Source: RQOF01 sp964394475 (GTDB taxonomy: Bacteria > Calditrichota > Calditrichia > RBG-13-44-9). Taken from it: a stretch of 19,959 bases of DNA. Within the stretch, counting starts at the first letter, position 1. Every line of letters starts with the position of its first letter. Positions 1-7,724 of this stretch are shown here, one piece after another. Made by a program: the position numbers and the translations under genes. The stretch covers positions 1-19,959 of the forward strand of contig CAYMXZ010000041.1 in assembly GCA_964394475.1 (NCBI GenBank), read 5' to 3'. The notes beneath the pieces were generated by a model. The model saw only the letters and a program-made list of their open reading frames with translations. It ran no database searches and was not told the origin of the DNA.

Positions 1-6
1 TCGCAT
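1..6 (-). CDS. rplQ: Ribosomal protein L17, first two codons only
   Basis: Only an ATG and a CGA codon (Met-Arg) lie inside the window; the gene runs off the left edge. The call rests on three things: a GAGG Shine-Dalgarno six bases upstream, the Met-Arg start that is usual for L17, and the position directly after rpoA, where L17 sits in almost all bacterial alpha operons. No domain can be seen, so the identity is inferred from context. Confidence 0.6.
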
Positions 7-12
7 ATCTTA

Positions 13-16
13 CCTC
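13..16 (-). promoter_or_regulatory. Ribosome binding site of the gene after rpoA
   Basis: GAGG on the minus strand, six bases before the ATG at position 6. It lies in the 44-bp gap after the rpoA stop codon and supports a translated gene (probably rplQ) starting at the window edge. I see no convincing terminator in this gap, so transcription probably continues. Confidence 0.6.
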
Positions 17-50
17 GATGTTTCGTCGTGTCGTTAGTAATTATGGCTGT

Positions 51-1034
51 TTATTCTTCGCCTTTGAGATATTTATCTACATCCATTCCGAAATATAAAC
101 CCTTTTTATCCAGAATTTCCTGAATTTCCTGAAGGGACTTCCGACCAAAATTTCTAAACTTTAGCAACTCCGATTCATCCAGACGAACCAGGTCGGAAAT
201 GGTCTTAATATTGGCATTTTTCAAACAATTGTGAGAGCGCACCGATAGCTCCAGTTCATCGACACTCATGCGCAACAGTTTTTTGACCCGCAAAATTTCC
301 TCATCAATTTCCTGAGCCTCTTCTTCTTCCGGTTCAATTTCGAAATTAATGAACAGCTGCACATGATCTTTGATGATCTTGCCCGCATAAGTCAAAGCAT
401 CATCGGGAGTAATGCTACCATCGGTCTGAATTTCCAAAACCAGTTTTTCATAATCAGTTCGCTGGCCCACCCGAACATTCTCCACATGATAATGAACATT
501 GCGAATAGGAGAAAAAATAGAGTCAATAGGAATCAATCCGATGCTGGCTTCCAGAGGCTTGTTTTCTTCTGCGGACACATAACCCCGACCTTTACCTACC
601 CGTATTTCCATTTCGAAATTTGCATCCTTATTCAGAGTAGCAATATGGTGCTCGGGATTCAGAATTTCGAAATCAGTTGTATTCTCACCAATATGGCCGG
701 CTTTAAATTCCATCGGTCCTTTCAAGTGCAGAGTGACTTTATCCGGACGTTTATTCAGCAATTTTATTCTCACTTCCTTGAGATTGAGGATCATTTCTAC
801 CACATCCTCTTTAACTCCCTTCACGGTTGAAAATTCATGCTGCACTCCGTTGATGCGAATAGCAGTAATTGCCGCACCCTGCAGTGATGAAAGAAGTACT
901 CTGCGAAAGACATTTCCCAAGGTAACCCCAAAACCTCTTTCCAGGGGTTGCACAATAAATCGGCCAAAATTAGCAGAAAAACTGGATTCATCTAACTCTA
1001 CTTTTTCTGGCATTAAAAGATTAACGTAATTCAT
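51..1034 (-). CDS. rpoA: RNA polymerase alpha subunit
   Basis: Alpha subunit, 327 aa, close to the usual length. Its N-terminal domain (about residues 5-235) dimerises and nucleates assembly of beta and beta-prime; R45 is the conserved assembly residue region. An acidic linker (about 233-246) leads to the C-terminal domain (about 250-320), which binds UP-element DNA and activators; R266, N269, C270, G297, K299 and S300 match the DNA-contact residues known in E. coli. The start is set at 1034 because GGAG lies four bases upstream and an AAGGA eleven bases upstream. A longer in-frame start at 1091 would overlap rpsD and add residues unlike the family; the next Met at 1013 has no Shine-Dalgarno. 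Gap to rpsD is 37 bp. Confidence 0.97.
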   Translation of the reverse strand: MNYVNLLMPEKVELDESSFSANFGRFIVQPLERGFGVTLGNVFRRVLLSSLQGAAITAIRINGVQHEFSTVKGVKEDVVEMILNLKEVRIKLLNKRPDKVTLHLKGPMEFKAGHIGENTTDFEILNPEHHIATLNKDANFEMEIRVGKGRGYVSAEENKPLEASIGLIPIDSIFSPIRNVHYHVENVRVGQRTDYEKLVLEIQTDGSITPDDALTYAGKIIKDHVQLFINFEIEPEEEEAQEIDEEILRVKKLLRMSVDELELSVRSHNCLKNANIKTISDLVRLDESELLKFRNFGRKSLQEIQEILDKKGLYFGMDVDKYLKGEE

Positions 1035-1038
1035 ATAT

Positions 1039-1042
1039 CTCC
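1039..1042 (-). promoter_or_regulatory. Ribosome binding site deciding the rpoA start
   Basis: GGAG four bases before the ATG at 1034, with AAGGA slightly further upstream at 1046-1050. Neither alternative in-frame start (1091 or 1013) has a comparable element, so this site selects the 327-aa alpha subunit. Confidence 0.7.
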
Positions 1043-1071
1043 GAATCCTTTTAAAATTATCAATACTTCGT

Positions 1072-1701
1072 TTATTTAGAATACAGCTCAACGATCAGGT
1101 TTTCCTGAACATTGATTGGGATATCCTGACGGGCAGGAATATCCATGAAAACCCCTTGCATTTTTGCCTTGTCGAGGCTCAGCCAGGGCAGCATGGCATC
1201 GTCTTTAATTCGTTTCATCGATTCATGAATCGTACTGAGTTTGCGACTTTTCTCTCGTACTTCGATTACATCATTCGGACGCAGCAGATAGGAGGGAACA
1301 TTCACCACTCGACCATTTACCTTGAAATGGCGATGCAGAATTAACTGTCGCGCACTCTTTCTCGAAGAAGCAAATCCCAGACGATAGACCACATTGTCCA
1401 ATCGCCTTTCTAACAACTTCAACAAGGTTTCCCCACTGATTCCTTTCTGGCGGGTCGCTCTCTCAAAGTAATTCCGGAATTGGGCTTCCATAATCCCATA
1501 GATTCGCTTCACTTTTTGCTTTTCCCGCAACTGAATTCCATACTCAGACAATTTTGCTCGCTGGGTGACTCCATGCTGGCCGGGAACATAGGACCGCTTA
1601 TCAAAAGAACATTTCGCTGACAAACAGCGTGTCCCTTTTAAAAATAATTTTTCACCTTCTCTTCTACATAACTTGCAAACTGGACCAGTAAAACGTGCCA
1701 T
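1072..1701 (-). CDS. rpsD: Ribosomal protein S4, zinc-binding form
   Basis: Primary 16S rRNA-binding protein of the 30S body, 209 aa. The N terminus carries C9, C12, C26 and C31, the cysteine pattern of the zinc-containing S4 type. The S4 RNA-binding domain lies at about residues 95-160 and includes the conserved stretch with SSRKSARQLI. In E. coli S4 represses its own operon by binding the rpsM leader; the gap before rpsM here is only 20 bp, so that pseudoknot is not evident. ATG start at 1701 with GGAG ten bases upstream. It sits 25 bp after rpsK and 37 bp before rpoA. Confidence 0.98.
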   Translation of the reverse strand: MARFTGPVCKLCRREGEKLFLKGTRCLSAKCSFDKRSYVPGQHGVTQRAKLSEYGIQLREKQKVKRIYGIMEAQFRNYFERATRQKGISGETLLKLLERRLDNVVYRLGFASSRKSARQLILHRHFKVNGRVVNVPSYLLRPNDVIEVREKSRKLSTIHESMKRIKDDAMLPWLSLDKAKMQGVFMDIPARQDIPINVQENLIVELYSK

Positions 1702-1726
1702 CTATATTGCTCTCCACTATTTATTT

Positions 1727-2116
1727 TTATACTCTTCGTTTTTTCGGAGGTCGACAACCATTATGTGGAATGGGCGACACATCCTTGATACTTAAAATTT
1801 CCAGACCAGCAGCCTGCAATGACCGGATCGCTGCTTCTCGGCCCGCTCCAGGTCCCTTCACCTGCACCATCACCTGTCGCAATCCTAAATCGATTGCCTC
1901 TTTAGCAGCAGCTTCAGCCGCCATTTGCGCGGCAAAAGGTGTGTTCTTTCGGGAACCCTTAAAACCCATTTTGCCGGCTGACGCCCAGGAAATAACCTCG
2001 CCATTCATATTGGTAAGGGTAATGGTAGTGTTGTTAAATGTCGAACGAATATGCGCTAAACCCTGCGAATCTACCCGTTCCTTCTTCTTTTTTACTGTTT
2101 TTGCTCTTTGTGCCAA
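1727..2116 (-). CDS. rpsK: Ribosomal protein S11, TTG start
   Basis: 30S platform protein that helps shape the mRNA exit path with S7, 129 aa. The basic N terminus, the central GxxGF-SRKNTPFAAQ region and the C-terminal PHNGCRPPKKRRV motif (isoaspartate-forming Asn in other bacteria) are all present. The start codon is TTG at 2116, placed eight bases after an AAGGAG Shine-Dalgarno; the protein begins MAQRAK, as expected, so no better start exists. It follows rpsM by 19 bp. It is one of six TTG starts in the window. Confidence 0.97.
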   Translation of the reverse strand: MAQRAKTVKKKKERVDSQGLAHIRSTFNNTTITLTNMNGEVISWASAGKMGFKGSRKNTPFAAQMAAEAAAKEAIDLGLRQVMVQVKGPGAGREAAIRSLQAAGLEILSIKDVSPIPHNGCRPPKKRRV

Positions 2117-2124
2117 TTTATCTG

Positions 2125-2130
2125 CTCCTT
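2125..2130 (-). promoter_or_regulatory. Ribosome binding site for the TTG start of rpsK
   Basis: AAGGAG, eight bases before the TTG at 2116. This strong element makes the TTG start credible. Confidence 0.8.
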
Positions 2131-2135
2131 CTCAT

Positions 2136-2504
2136 CTATTTTTTCTTAATTCCCACTCCCCGTCTACGTCCCTTGCGGGTACGGGCATTGGTCTGCGTCC
2201 GCTGCCCCCGCACCGGCAAACCGGATTTGTGGCGAAAACCGCGATAACAGTTGATATCGATCAACCGTTTAATATTCATGTTGATCTCGGTCTTCAACGA
2301 TCCTTCCACTTTGTAATTCTGCTGAATGACATTACGAATATCGCGTATTTGTTCATCAGTCAAATCCTTTGTTCGTGTCGCCGGATCAACTCCTGCTTCT
2401 TTACAAATCTTTAAACCCAACGGACGCCCGATGCCATAAATATAGCTCAAAGCAACTCCGATCGGTTTCATCTTGGGTAAATCTACCCCAACAATACGAG
2501 CCAA
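2136..2504 (-). CDS. rpsM: Ribosomal protein S13, TTG start
   Basis: 30S head protein contacting P-site tRNA and forming the intersubunit bridge with L5, 122 aa. The helix-two-turn-helix body (about residues 12-85) and the basic, tRNA-contacting C-terminal tail with RGQRTxTNARTRKG are intact. The start codon is TTG at 2504, five bases after AGGAGG. It comes 20 bp after rpmJ and 19 bp before rpsK, the normal alpha-operon order. The leader is too short to hold the E. coli type S4-binding pseudoknot. Confidence 0.97.
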   Translation of the reverse strand: MARIVGVDLPKMKPIGVALSYIYGIGRPLGLKICKEAGVDPATRTKDLTDEQIRDIRNVIQQNYKVEGSLKTEINMNIKRLIDINCYRGFRHKSGLPVRGQRTQTNARTRKGRRRGVGIKKK

Positions 2505-2509
2505 AATAG

Positions 2510-2515
2510 CCTCCT
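2510..2515 (-). promoter_or_regulatory. Ribosome binding site for the TTG start of rpsM
   Basis: A full AGGAGG five bases before the TTG at 2504, one of the strongest sites in the window. Confidence 0.8.
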
Positions 2516-2524
2516 ATAAGTTTT

Positions 2525-2641
2525 TTAACCCTGTCGTTGTTTATGTTTGGGGTTCTTTTTGCAAATCACGCGCAATACCCCATTCCGACGGATAATTTTA
2601 CAATGTTCACAGCGCTTCTTTATTGATGTTTGAACCTTCAT
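2525..2641 (-). CDS. rpmJ: Ribosomal protein L36, zinc-binding form
   Basis: Smallest 50S protein, 38 aa, translated directly from the sequence as MKVQTSIKKRCEHC to a KHKQRQG end. C11, C14, C27 and H33 form the classical zinc-ribbon ligand set, so this is the zinc-dependent form. Length equals the 38-residue E. coli form (many bacteria have 37). The ATG at 2641 follows GGGAG with a six-base spacer. It is 18 bp after infA and 20 bp before rpsM, the expected place. Confidence 0.97.
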   Translation of the reverse strand: MKVQTSIKKRCEHCKIIRRNGVLRVICKKNPKHKQRQG

Positions 2642-2659
2642 TCTATGCTCCCATCATCT

Positions 2660-2878
2660 TCATTTATATCGATATGTAATACGACCTCTTTTCAGATCAT
2701 ACGGTGAAAGTTCCACCTTTACCTTATCACCCGGCAAAATTTTGATAAAATGCATCCGCATCTTGCCGGAAACATGTGCCAGCACTTCGTGCCCATTGTC
2801 CAGGCGGACGATGAAAGAGGCATTAGGCAATGTCTCTTTAATTACTCCATCTACTGTAATCGGCTGTTCTTTAGCCAA
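2660..2878 (-). CDS. infA: Translation initiation factor IF-1, TTG start
   Basis: IF-1, 72 aa, the standard length. It is a single OB-fold (S1-like) protein that occupies the 30S A site during initiation with IF-2 and IF-3. The family pattern is complete: an N-terminal MAKEQ, the central LDNGHEVLAHVSGKMR and the C-terminal PYDLKRGRITYRYK. The start codon is TTG at 2878, directly adjacent to the TGA stop of map (no gap), and GAGG lies eight bases upstream inside the map coding region. This arrangement suggests translational coupling to map. Confidence 0.98.
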   Translation of the reverse strand: MAKEQPITVDGVIKETLPNASFIVRLDNGHEVLAHVSGKMRMHFIKILPGDKVKVELSPYDLKRGRITYRYK

Positions 2879-3649
2879 TCAAAATACCTCATTTTTTAAA
2901 TTGTGTTCCGTCAAAATTTCCGGTGTACCATTTCTCACCACCACTGTATGCTCAAAATGCGCAGAAGGCTTTCCATCTCTGGTAACTACAGTCCAGCCAT
3001 CGGGGAGGGTCATCACATACCGTTCACCCAGATTAATCATCGGTTCGATAGCCAGTACCATGCCCGCTTTTAGTAATGGTCCCCGATGAGGTTTTCCAAA
3101 ATTGAATACCTGCGGTTCTTCGTGTAAGGCTTTTCCAATTCCATGACCAACCAGTTCTCGCACGACTCCGTAACCATGGCTTTCGGCATGGGCTTGTATG
3201 GCATGGGAAATATCCTGCAGACGATTACCCGCACGGGCTTTTTCAATTCCCAGGTAAAGAGCCTTAATAGTTTCCAGCAATAATTTTCTTACTTCAGGAT
3301 CAATTTCCCCAACCGGAAAAGTGAAGGCGGCGTCTCCATAATATCCATCTTTCTCCACTCCGATGTCCACACTCACAATATCGCCTTCCTTTAATATCCG
3401 GCGATGACTCGGAATTCCGTGCACCACTTCATTATTGACCGAGATACAGGAATTGGCTGGAAAACCATACATTCCTTTAAAAGCCGGTCTGGCATTTTTG
3501 GAACGAATAAATTTCTCAATTTCCTCGTCCAATTTACCGGTGGATACACCAGGTTTTATCAAAGACCACACATGTAAAAAAGCTTCAGATGTTATCTTCG
3601 AACTGATTCGCATCAATTCGATTTCATCTTCATTCTTAATCGGAATCAT
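2879..3649 (-). CDS. map: Methionine aminopeptidase, type I
   Basis: Cytosolic metalloenzyme that removes the initiator methionine from new proteins, 256 aa. The pita-bread fold is recognisable. Metal ligands D95, D106, H169, E202 and E233 are all present, and H78 is in the conserved VVHGIP motif that contacts substrate. The short N terminus without zinc finger fits type Ia. ATG at 3649 comes immediately after the TAA stop of secY; AGG and GAGGG elements lie inside secY but at loose spacing, so translation probably depends on coupling. The adk gene, often found between secY and map, is absent. Confidence 0.98.
   Translation of the reverse strand: MIPIKNEDEIELMRISSKITSEAFLHVWSLIKPGVSTGKLDEEIEKFIRSKNARPAFKGMYGFPANSCISVNNEVVHGIPSHRRILKEGDIVSVDIGVEKDGYYGDAAFTFPVGEIDPEVRKLLLETIKALYLGIEKARAGNRLQDISHAIQAHAESHGYGVVRELVGHGIGKALHEEPQVFNFGKPHRGPLLKAGMVLAIEPMINLGERYVMTLPDGWTVVTRDGKPSAHFEHTVVVRNGTPEILTEHNLKNEVF
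2887..2890 (-). promoter_or_regulatory. Ribosome binding site of infA inside map
   Basis: GAGG followed by T, eight bases before the TTG at 2878. It lies within the last codons of map, so ribosomes ending map could reinitiate here. Confidence 0.65.
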
Positions 3650-4975
3650 TTAAAACCTACGCCCTCGGATCCTTCCTCCACCCTTCATGAATCCATCATA
3701 GTGTCGCATAAATAAATGTGATTCAAACCGTTGAATGGTGTCCAGCGCGACACCCACAATGATCAGCAGACCAGTTCCCCCGAAAAAGGAAGCATAGCTG
3801 TAAGAAATTTTGAAAACCCGCACCAGGATATAGGGAATAATAGCCACAATCGCCAGGGCAATCGAACCCGGCAAAGTAATTCGGGTCAAAATTGAATCGA
3901 GATATTCAGCGGTTTTTTTCCCGGGACGAACTCCCGGAATAAATCCGCCTTGTTTCTTCAAATTCTCAGCCACATCCACTGGATTCAGAGCAATAGCTGT
4001 ATAAAAATAGGTGAAGAAAACAATCATCACTCCGTATACTAACCAGTAGAACCATGACTCCATCGAGAAGGCTCGTTGGAAGGTTCCAATAAATTCGCTA
4101 TCAGGGAAAAATGAAAATAATGTGCTGGGAACGAACATGATCGCCTGGGCAAAAATGATAGGCATCACTCCGGCGGTGTTGACCAGCAGTGGGAAATGAG
4201 TATTCACGCCTCCATATACTTTTCGTCCTACAACTCGCTTGGCATATTGCACCGGAATCTTGCGAGTGGCCTGGGTGAGGATTACCACTCCAGCAACAAT
4301 CAGAAAAGCCAATGCGATTAAAAATAGCTCGGTTAACAATGCCCGGTTTCCGCTGGAAAACTGGATCCATTCCTCAAGAATCGCATGGGGAAAACGAGCC
4401 ACAATTCCGATGAAGATGATGAGGGATATACCATTCCCAATTCCCCGCTCATCAATTAATTCTCCCAGCCACATAATGAGAATGGTTCCGGTGGACATCG
4501 ACAGCATGGTCAACGCCCGGAATCCCATACCCGGATGAATCACTGCTTTTACTCCATTCACTTCAATACTTTCCAGGAAAACCGCCACACCAAAAGCCTG
4601 CATGGCAGAGATGAACAGGGTACCATAGCGGGTATACTGGGTGATTTTCTTTCTACCTTCTTCTCCTTCTTTCTGCAAGCGCTGGATATAGGGTACAACA
4701 GCACCCAACAATTGTAGAATAATCGAAGCGCTGATATAGGGCATAATTCCCAGTCCGAAGACGGCCGCTTTGCTGAAAGCTCCACCGGCAAACAAATCAT
4801 ATAATCCGAAAAGAGTTCCGGATAAATTTTTCATCCCTTCGGCCAGTATTTCGGTATCAATCCCGGGAGTAACGATGTGAGTGCCGATTCGCTCGAAAGC
4901 AAGGATCATCACGGTAAAAATGATTCTCTGTCTGAGATCGTGAATTTTAAAAATATTTCGAAAAGTTTCAATCAT
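3650..4975 (-). CDS. secY: Protein translocase channel subunit SecY
   Basis: Central pore of the SecYEG export channel in the inner membrane, 441 aa with about ten hydrophobic membrane segments spread from about residue 17 to 410. Family landmarks include the plug region after TM1, the GIGNGISLIIF stretch near TM5 and the basic cytosolic loop with RRIPVQY-like sequence (here RKIPVQYAKR, about 238-247) that contacts SecA and ribosomes. The C terminus is basic. ATG at 4975 overlaps the rplO stop as ATGA. AGGAGG lies 15 bases upstream, which is far, so coupling to rplO is likely. Confidence 0.98.
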   Translation of the reverse strand: MIETFRNIFKIHDLRQRIIFTVMILAFERIGTHIVTPGIDTEILAEGMKNLSGTLFGLYDLFAGGAFSKAAVFGLGIMPYISASIILQLLGAVVPYIQRLQKEGEEGRKKITQYTRYGTLFISAMQAFGVAVFLESIEVNGVKAVIHPGMGFRALTMLSMSTGTILIMWLGELIDERGIGNGISLIIFIGIVARFPHAILEEWIQFSSGNRALLTELFLIALAFLIVAGVVILTQATRKIPVQYAKRVVGRKVYGGVNTHFPLLVNTAGVMPIIFAQAIMFVPSTLFSFFPDSEFIGTFQRAFSMESWFYWLVYGVMIVFFTYFYTAIALNPVDVAENLKKQGGFIPGVRPGKKTAEYLDSILTRITLPGSIALAIVAIIPYILVRVFKISYSYASFFGGTGLLIIVGVALDTIQRFESHLFMRHYDGFMKGGGRIRGRRF

Positions 4976-5412
4976 AGTAACGTGACCATGCCTCCTGACT
5001 TTTCTATCTTTTCTCGGGCCGATTGACTGATCGAATGAACTTTAACATTTACTTTTTTATCAAAATCGCCGTCACCTAAAAGTTTCACTGGTTTTTTACT
5101 GCTCTTAATTAAACCGGCCGTCTTGAGTACTTCCGGAGTAATGTCTTCTGTTTTTTCGAGTCTGGCTAAATCTTTAATATTAACTACCTGGTACACGATT
5201 TTATTGGGATTGACAAAGCCATGTTTGGGCAATCGTCTTTGCAACGGCATCTGTCCACCTTCGAAGGAGGGTCGTCGCCGTGAACCGGAGCGTGCGTGTT
5301 GACCTTTATCGCCCCGTCCAGCGGTTACCCCCTGTCCTGAACCCTGTCCACGACCAATGCGTTTGCGATTCTTATTTGAACCTTTTACGTTTTTGAGATT
5401 CCCTAATTTCAT
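4972..5412 (-). CDS. rplO: Ribosomal protein L15
   Basis: 50S protein reaching into the 23S rRNA core and needed late in assembly, 146 aa, the normal length. The N-terminal extended tail rich in Gly, Arg and Lys (KRIGRGQGSGQG through the SRRRPSFEGGQMPLQRRLPKHG region, about residues 16-70) and the globular C-terminal domain with GMVTLL at its end are present. ATG at 5412 follows AAGGTG with a five-base spacer. The stop overlaps the secY start by four bases; rpmD is 15 bp upstream. Confidence 0.97.
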   Translation of the reverse strand: MKLGNLKNVKGSNKNRKRIGRGQGSGQGVTAGRGDKGQHARSGSRRRPSFEGGQMPLQRRLPKHGFVNPNKIVYQVVNIKDLARLEKTEDITPEVLKTAGLIKSSKKPVKLLGDGDFDKKVNVKVHSISQSAREKIEKSGGMVTLL

Positions 5413-5427
5413 TGTTTCACCTTGCCG

Positions 5428-5625
5428 TTATTTAATTTCTTCCCATTTCACCATATGGCGCACTTTAGCAATCATTCCCCGAAGTTGGGGAGTATCGACC
5501 ATTTCCCTGCTTTGTCCAATTCTCCGTAAACCCAGCGCTTCCATCGTCTTGCGATGCATGGGTTTTTGATGAATGAGGCTGCGTATCTGGGTAATCCTTA
5601 TTTTCTTTTCTTTCGGAGTGGTCAT
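5428..5625 (-). CDS. rpmD: Ribosomal protein L30
   Basis: Small 50S protein near the 5S rRNA region, 65 aa. It matches L30 by the ITQIRSLIHQKPMHRKTMEALGL core, shown here only in part, and the VDTPQLRGMIAKVRHMV helix near the C terminus. ATG at 5625 has only a weak GAGAG-type ribosome binding site. It lies 15 bp after rpsE and 15 bp before rplO, as in other spc operons. L30 is missing in some bacteria, so its presence is a mild taxonomic clue. Confidence 0.95.
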   Translation of the reverse strand: MTTPKEKKIRITQIRSLIHQKPMHRKTMEALGLRRIGQSREMVDTPQLRGMIAKVRHMVKWEEIK

Positions 5626-5640
5626 AATTTACTCTCTCTT

Positions 5641-6147
5641 TTATCCTCTGAATAATTCCGCTATAGTTATCCCTCGTTTGCGCGCAATTGTGCTCGCATC
5701 CTCCAGGGAAAGCAGAGCCGACATGGTGGCCTTAACAATATTATGAGGATTTTGCGAGCCTATCACTTTCGTTAAAATATCCTTAATACCCACGACTTCA
5801 CAAATCGCACGCACCGGTCCACCAGCAATTACACCCGTTCCAGGACTGGCTGGCTTGAGAATGACTTTCCCAGCCCCGTATTTACCGAAAATAGTATAGG
5901 GAATGGTATTCCCTACCAGATTAATCCTGACGATCTCCTTTTTGGCCCTTTCGGTAGCTTTGCTGATGGCATTAACTACTTCATTCGCTTTTCCCTGACC
6001 CACTCCCACATGACCATTTCCATCTCCGACTACCACGATGGCTCCAAAGCTGAATCGCCGACCACCTTTTACTACTTTGGCTACCCGGTTGATATAAACA
6101 ACCTTTTCTTTTAATTCCAGTTCATGTGGATTCAACTTTTCAATCAC
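5641..6147 (-). CDS. rpsE: Ribosomal protein S5, GTG start
   Basis: 30S protein at the mRNA entry and important for decoding accuracy, 168 aa. The N-terminal double-stranded-RNA-binding-like S5 domain covers about residues 12-78 and contains the GDGNGHVGVGQGKA loop (about 41-54); the C-terminal domain follows with PASPGTGVIAGGPVRA (about 99-114). The start codon is GTG at 6147, five bases after GAGGAG. It comes 23 bp after rplR and 15 bp before rpmD. Confidence 0.97.
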   Translation of the reverse strand: MIEKLNPHELELKEKVVYINRVAKVVKGGRRFSFGAIVVVGDGNGHVGVGQGKANEVVNAISKATERAKKEIVRINLVGNTIPYTIFGKYGAGKVILKPASPGTGVIAGGPVRAICEVVGIKDILTKVIGSQNPHNIVKATMSALLSLEDASTIARKRGITIAELFRG

Positions 6148-6170
6148 AGTAACTCCTCTGCATTTATCAA

Positions 6171-6515
6171 TTAGAATTCTAATCCGGCTTCTCGAGCACT
6201 CTCAGCCAGAGCTTTTACCCGTCCATGATACGCATAACCGTTTCGGTCAAAAATCACCTGGCGGATATTTTTACTCAGAGCTCGCTGGGCGATTAATTTC
6301 CCTACCAATTTGCTCTTTTCCATTTTACCCTTACTTTTCTTCACTTCTTCCCTGATTTCTTTGCTCAGACTGGAAGCTCCAACGAGGGTTTTGGAACTCG
6401 AATCGTCAACGATCTGTCCATAAATATTATTCAAACTTCTGAATACAACCAAACGCGGACGTTGACTGTCCCCTCGGATTCTTTTTTTTCTTCTTTTTCG
6501 ATCACGCATAACCAT
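6171..6515 (-). CDS. rplR: Ribosomal protein L18
   Basis: 5S rRNA-binding protein of the 50S central protuberance, 114 aa, slightly shorter than the usual 117-122 because the N-terminal tail is brief. The basic N terminus (RDRKRRKKRIRG), the RPRLVVFRS-NNIYGQIVDD core and the C-terminal FDRNGYAYHGRVKALAESAREAGL motif are typical. Two in-frame ATGs compete: 6515 (GGGAG four bases upstream) and 6509 (ten bases). The choice changes only two residues and is not settled by sequence. Confidence 0.95.
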   Translation of the reverse strand: MVMRDRKRRKKRIRGDSQRPRLVVFRSLNNIYGQIVDDSSSKTLVGASSLSKEIREEVKKSKGKMEKSKLVGKLIAQRALSKNIRQVIFDRNGYAYHGRVKALAESAREAGLEF

Positions 6516-6541
6516 TATACTCCCTGCATAGGTATTCGTTA

Positions 6542-7078
6542 TTAACCGGCCGTTTTCCCGGCTTTTCTTCTCACAAATTCTCCTTCATAGCGGATGCCTT
6601 TCCCTTTATAAGGTTCAGGAGGACGGTAGGAGCGAATCTTCGCCGCTACCTGTCCCACCAATACTTTATCAACGCCACTCACTTCAATCCTGGTGGGGAC
6701 CGGTACGGTTAAGGTAATTCCTTTAGGGGGAACAAAATAAATGCTATGGGAAAAACCTAATGAAAGCTGGATACCACTTCCTCTTTTCTCCGCTTTATAG
6801 CCGACTCCATTGATTTCCAAACTTTTTTTAAATCCATTGGTGACACCCAAAATCATATTATTAATTAAGGTACGGGTTAAACCATGTAAAGAACGGAAGC
6901 GGATAGAGTCAGAAGGTCGGTTCAGAATAATTTTATTATCCTCACGATGAATTTCTATTTCTTTGCTGATCACAGAAGTCATTTCACCCTTTGGACCTTT
7001 CACCCACACCTTACCCGGTTCAAATTTGACTTCGACATTTTTAGGAACCTGAATAGGCAATCTACCAATACGAGACAC
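6542..7078 (-). CDS. rplF: Ribosomal protein L6, GTG start
   Basis: 50S protein near the sarcin-ricin loop and the factor-binding site, 178 aa, the normal length. It has two repeated L6 domains (about residues 11-82 and 90-165). The C-terminal motif RSYRPPEPYKGKGIRY (about 149-164) is diagnostic. The start codon is GTG at 7078, seven bases after AAAGGAG, giving the canonical MSRIGRLPI beginning. It is 23 bp after rpsH and 26 bp before rplR. Confidence 0.97.
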   Translation of the reverse strand: MSRIGRLPIQVPKNVEVKFEPGKVWVKGPKGEMTSVISKEIEIHREDNKIILNRPSDSIRFRSLHGLTRTLINNMILGVTNGFKKSLEINGVGYKAEKRGSGIQLSLGFSHSIYFVPPKGITLTVPVPTRIEVSGVDKVLVGQVAAKIRSYRPPEPYKGKGIRYEGEFVRRKAGKTAG

Positions 7079-7101
7079 GTTAATACTCCTTTAAATTTAC
7101 T

Positions 7102-7500
7102 TTACCAAATGTAACAGATGACTTCGCCGCCCACATTTTCTCTTTTTGCCTGGCGTTCGGTCATAATCCCCTTGGGAGTGCTAATCATGGCAATACCCAT
7201 GTTATTTTTTACCCGCGGCAATTCATCCACTTTCACGTATTGTCTCCGGCCGGGGGTACTCACTCTTTCCAGGGAATGAATGATGGATTTCCCTTCGCTA
7301 TCGAATTTCAGAAAAATTCGCAGAATACCCTGTTTTCCATCATCTATCACCACAAAATTTCTGATAAATTTTTGCTCATACAGAATCTCGGCCATTCGTT
7401 TTTTCATATCAGAGGCCGGTATATCCACCCGCCGGTGTCCGGCCTGAATGGCATTCCGAATGCGCGTCAGAAAATCTGCAATGGGATCCGTCATACTCAT
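7102..7500 (-). CDS. rpsH: Ribosomal protein S8
   Basis: Primary 16S rRNA-binding protein of the 30S platform, 132 aa. It starts SMTDPIADFLTRIRNA as in most bacteria and ends with the conserved STPKGIMTERQAKRENVGGE and CYIW region. ATG at 7500 lies nine bases after GAGGAG; the second Met two codons on is too far from it. In E. coli S8 represses the spc operon by binding near the rplE start; I did not recognise that hairpin here. Confidence 0.97.
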   Translation of the reverse strand: MSMTDPIADFLTRIRNAIQAGHRRVDIPASDMKKRMAEILYEQKFIRNFVVIDDGKQGILRIFLKFDSEGKSIIHSLERVSTPGRRQYVKVDELPRVKNNMGIAMISTPKGIMTERQAKRENVGGEVICYIW

Positions 7501-7521
7501 AGTGTTATTCTCCTCACCAAA

Positions 7522-7707
7522 TTACCAACTGGCCTTAAAGATGCCGGGAATTTCACCCTTGTTTGCTAATTCCCGCAGGCAGATCCGGCACAGATCAAAT
7601 TTCCGGTAATACCCCCGCGGTCTTCCACATCTCTGGCAGCGATTATATCGCCGGACTTTAAAGCGCGGCTGTCTTTTTGCTTTTGCAATCATTGCTTTTC
7701 TTGCCAA
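7522..7707 (-). CDS. rpsN: Ribosomal protein S14, short zinc-binding form, TTG start
   Basis: 30S head protein, 61 aa, which is the length of the short zinc-binding form (sometimes called type Z) rather than the 89-101 aa cysteine-free form. C24, C27, C40 and C43 make a Cx2C-x12-Cx2C zinc ribbon. The start codon is TTG at 7707, eight bases after AAGGAG, giving MARKAMIAK. It lies 17 bp after rplE and 21 bp before rpsH, the ancestral spc-operon position. Confidence 0.97.
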   Translation of the reverse strand: MARKAMIAKAKRQPRFKVRRYNRCQRCGRPRGYYRKFDLCRICLRELANKGEIPGIFKASW

Positions 7708-7715
7708 GATTTACA

Positions 7716-7721
7716 CTCCTT
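7716..7721 (-). promoter_or_regulatory. Ribosome binding site for the TTG start of rpsN
   Basis: AAGGAG eight bases before the TTG at 7707, which supports that start. Confidence 0.8.
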
Positions 7722-7724
7722 ACT

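Noticed and set aside
7..50. A short imperfect hairpin (CGACG-AAA-CATCG) between rpoA and rplQ, considered as a terminator
   Set aside because: The stem has a mismatch, is only five pairs long and lacks a following T-run; a ribosome binding site and start codon follow, so termination here is unlikely.
1695..2414. A 239-codon open frame on the plus strand, antisense to rpsK and rpsM
   Set aside because: It is fully covered by two certain ribosomal protein genes on the other strand, crosses their boundary, resembles no family and has a cysteine- and proline-rich composition typical of a complement frame.
4101..4370. An 89-codon minus-strand frame inside secY
   Set aside because: It is out of frame within an intact SecY coding region and no homology or ribosome binding site supports it; there is no sign of a secY frameshift.
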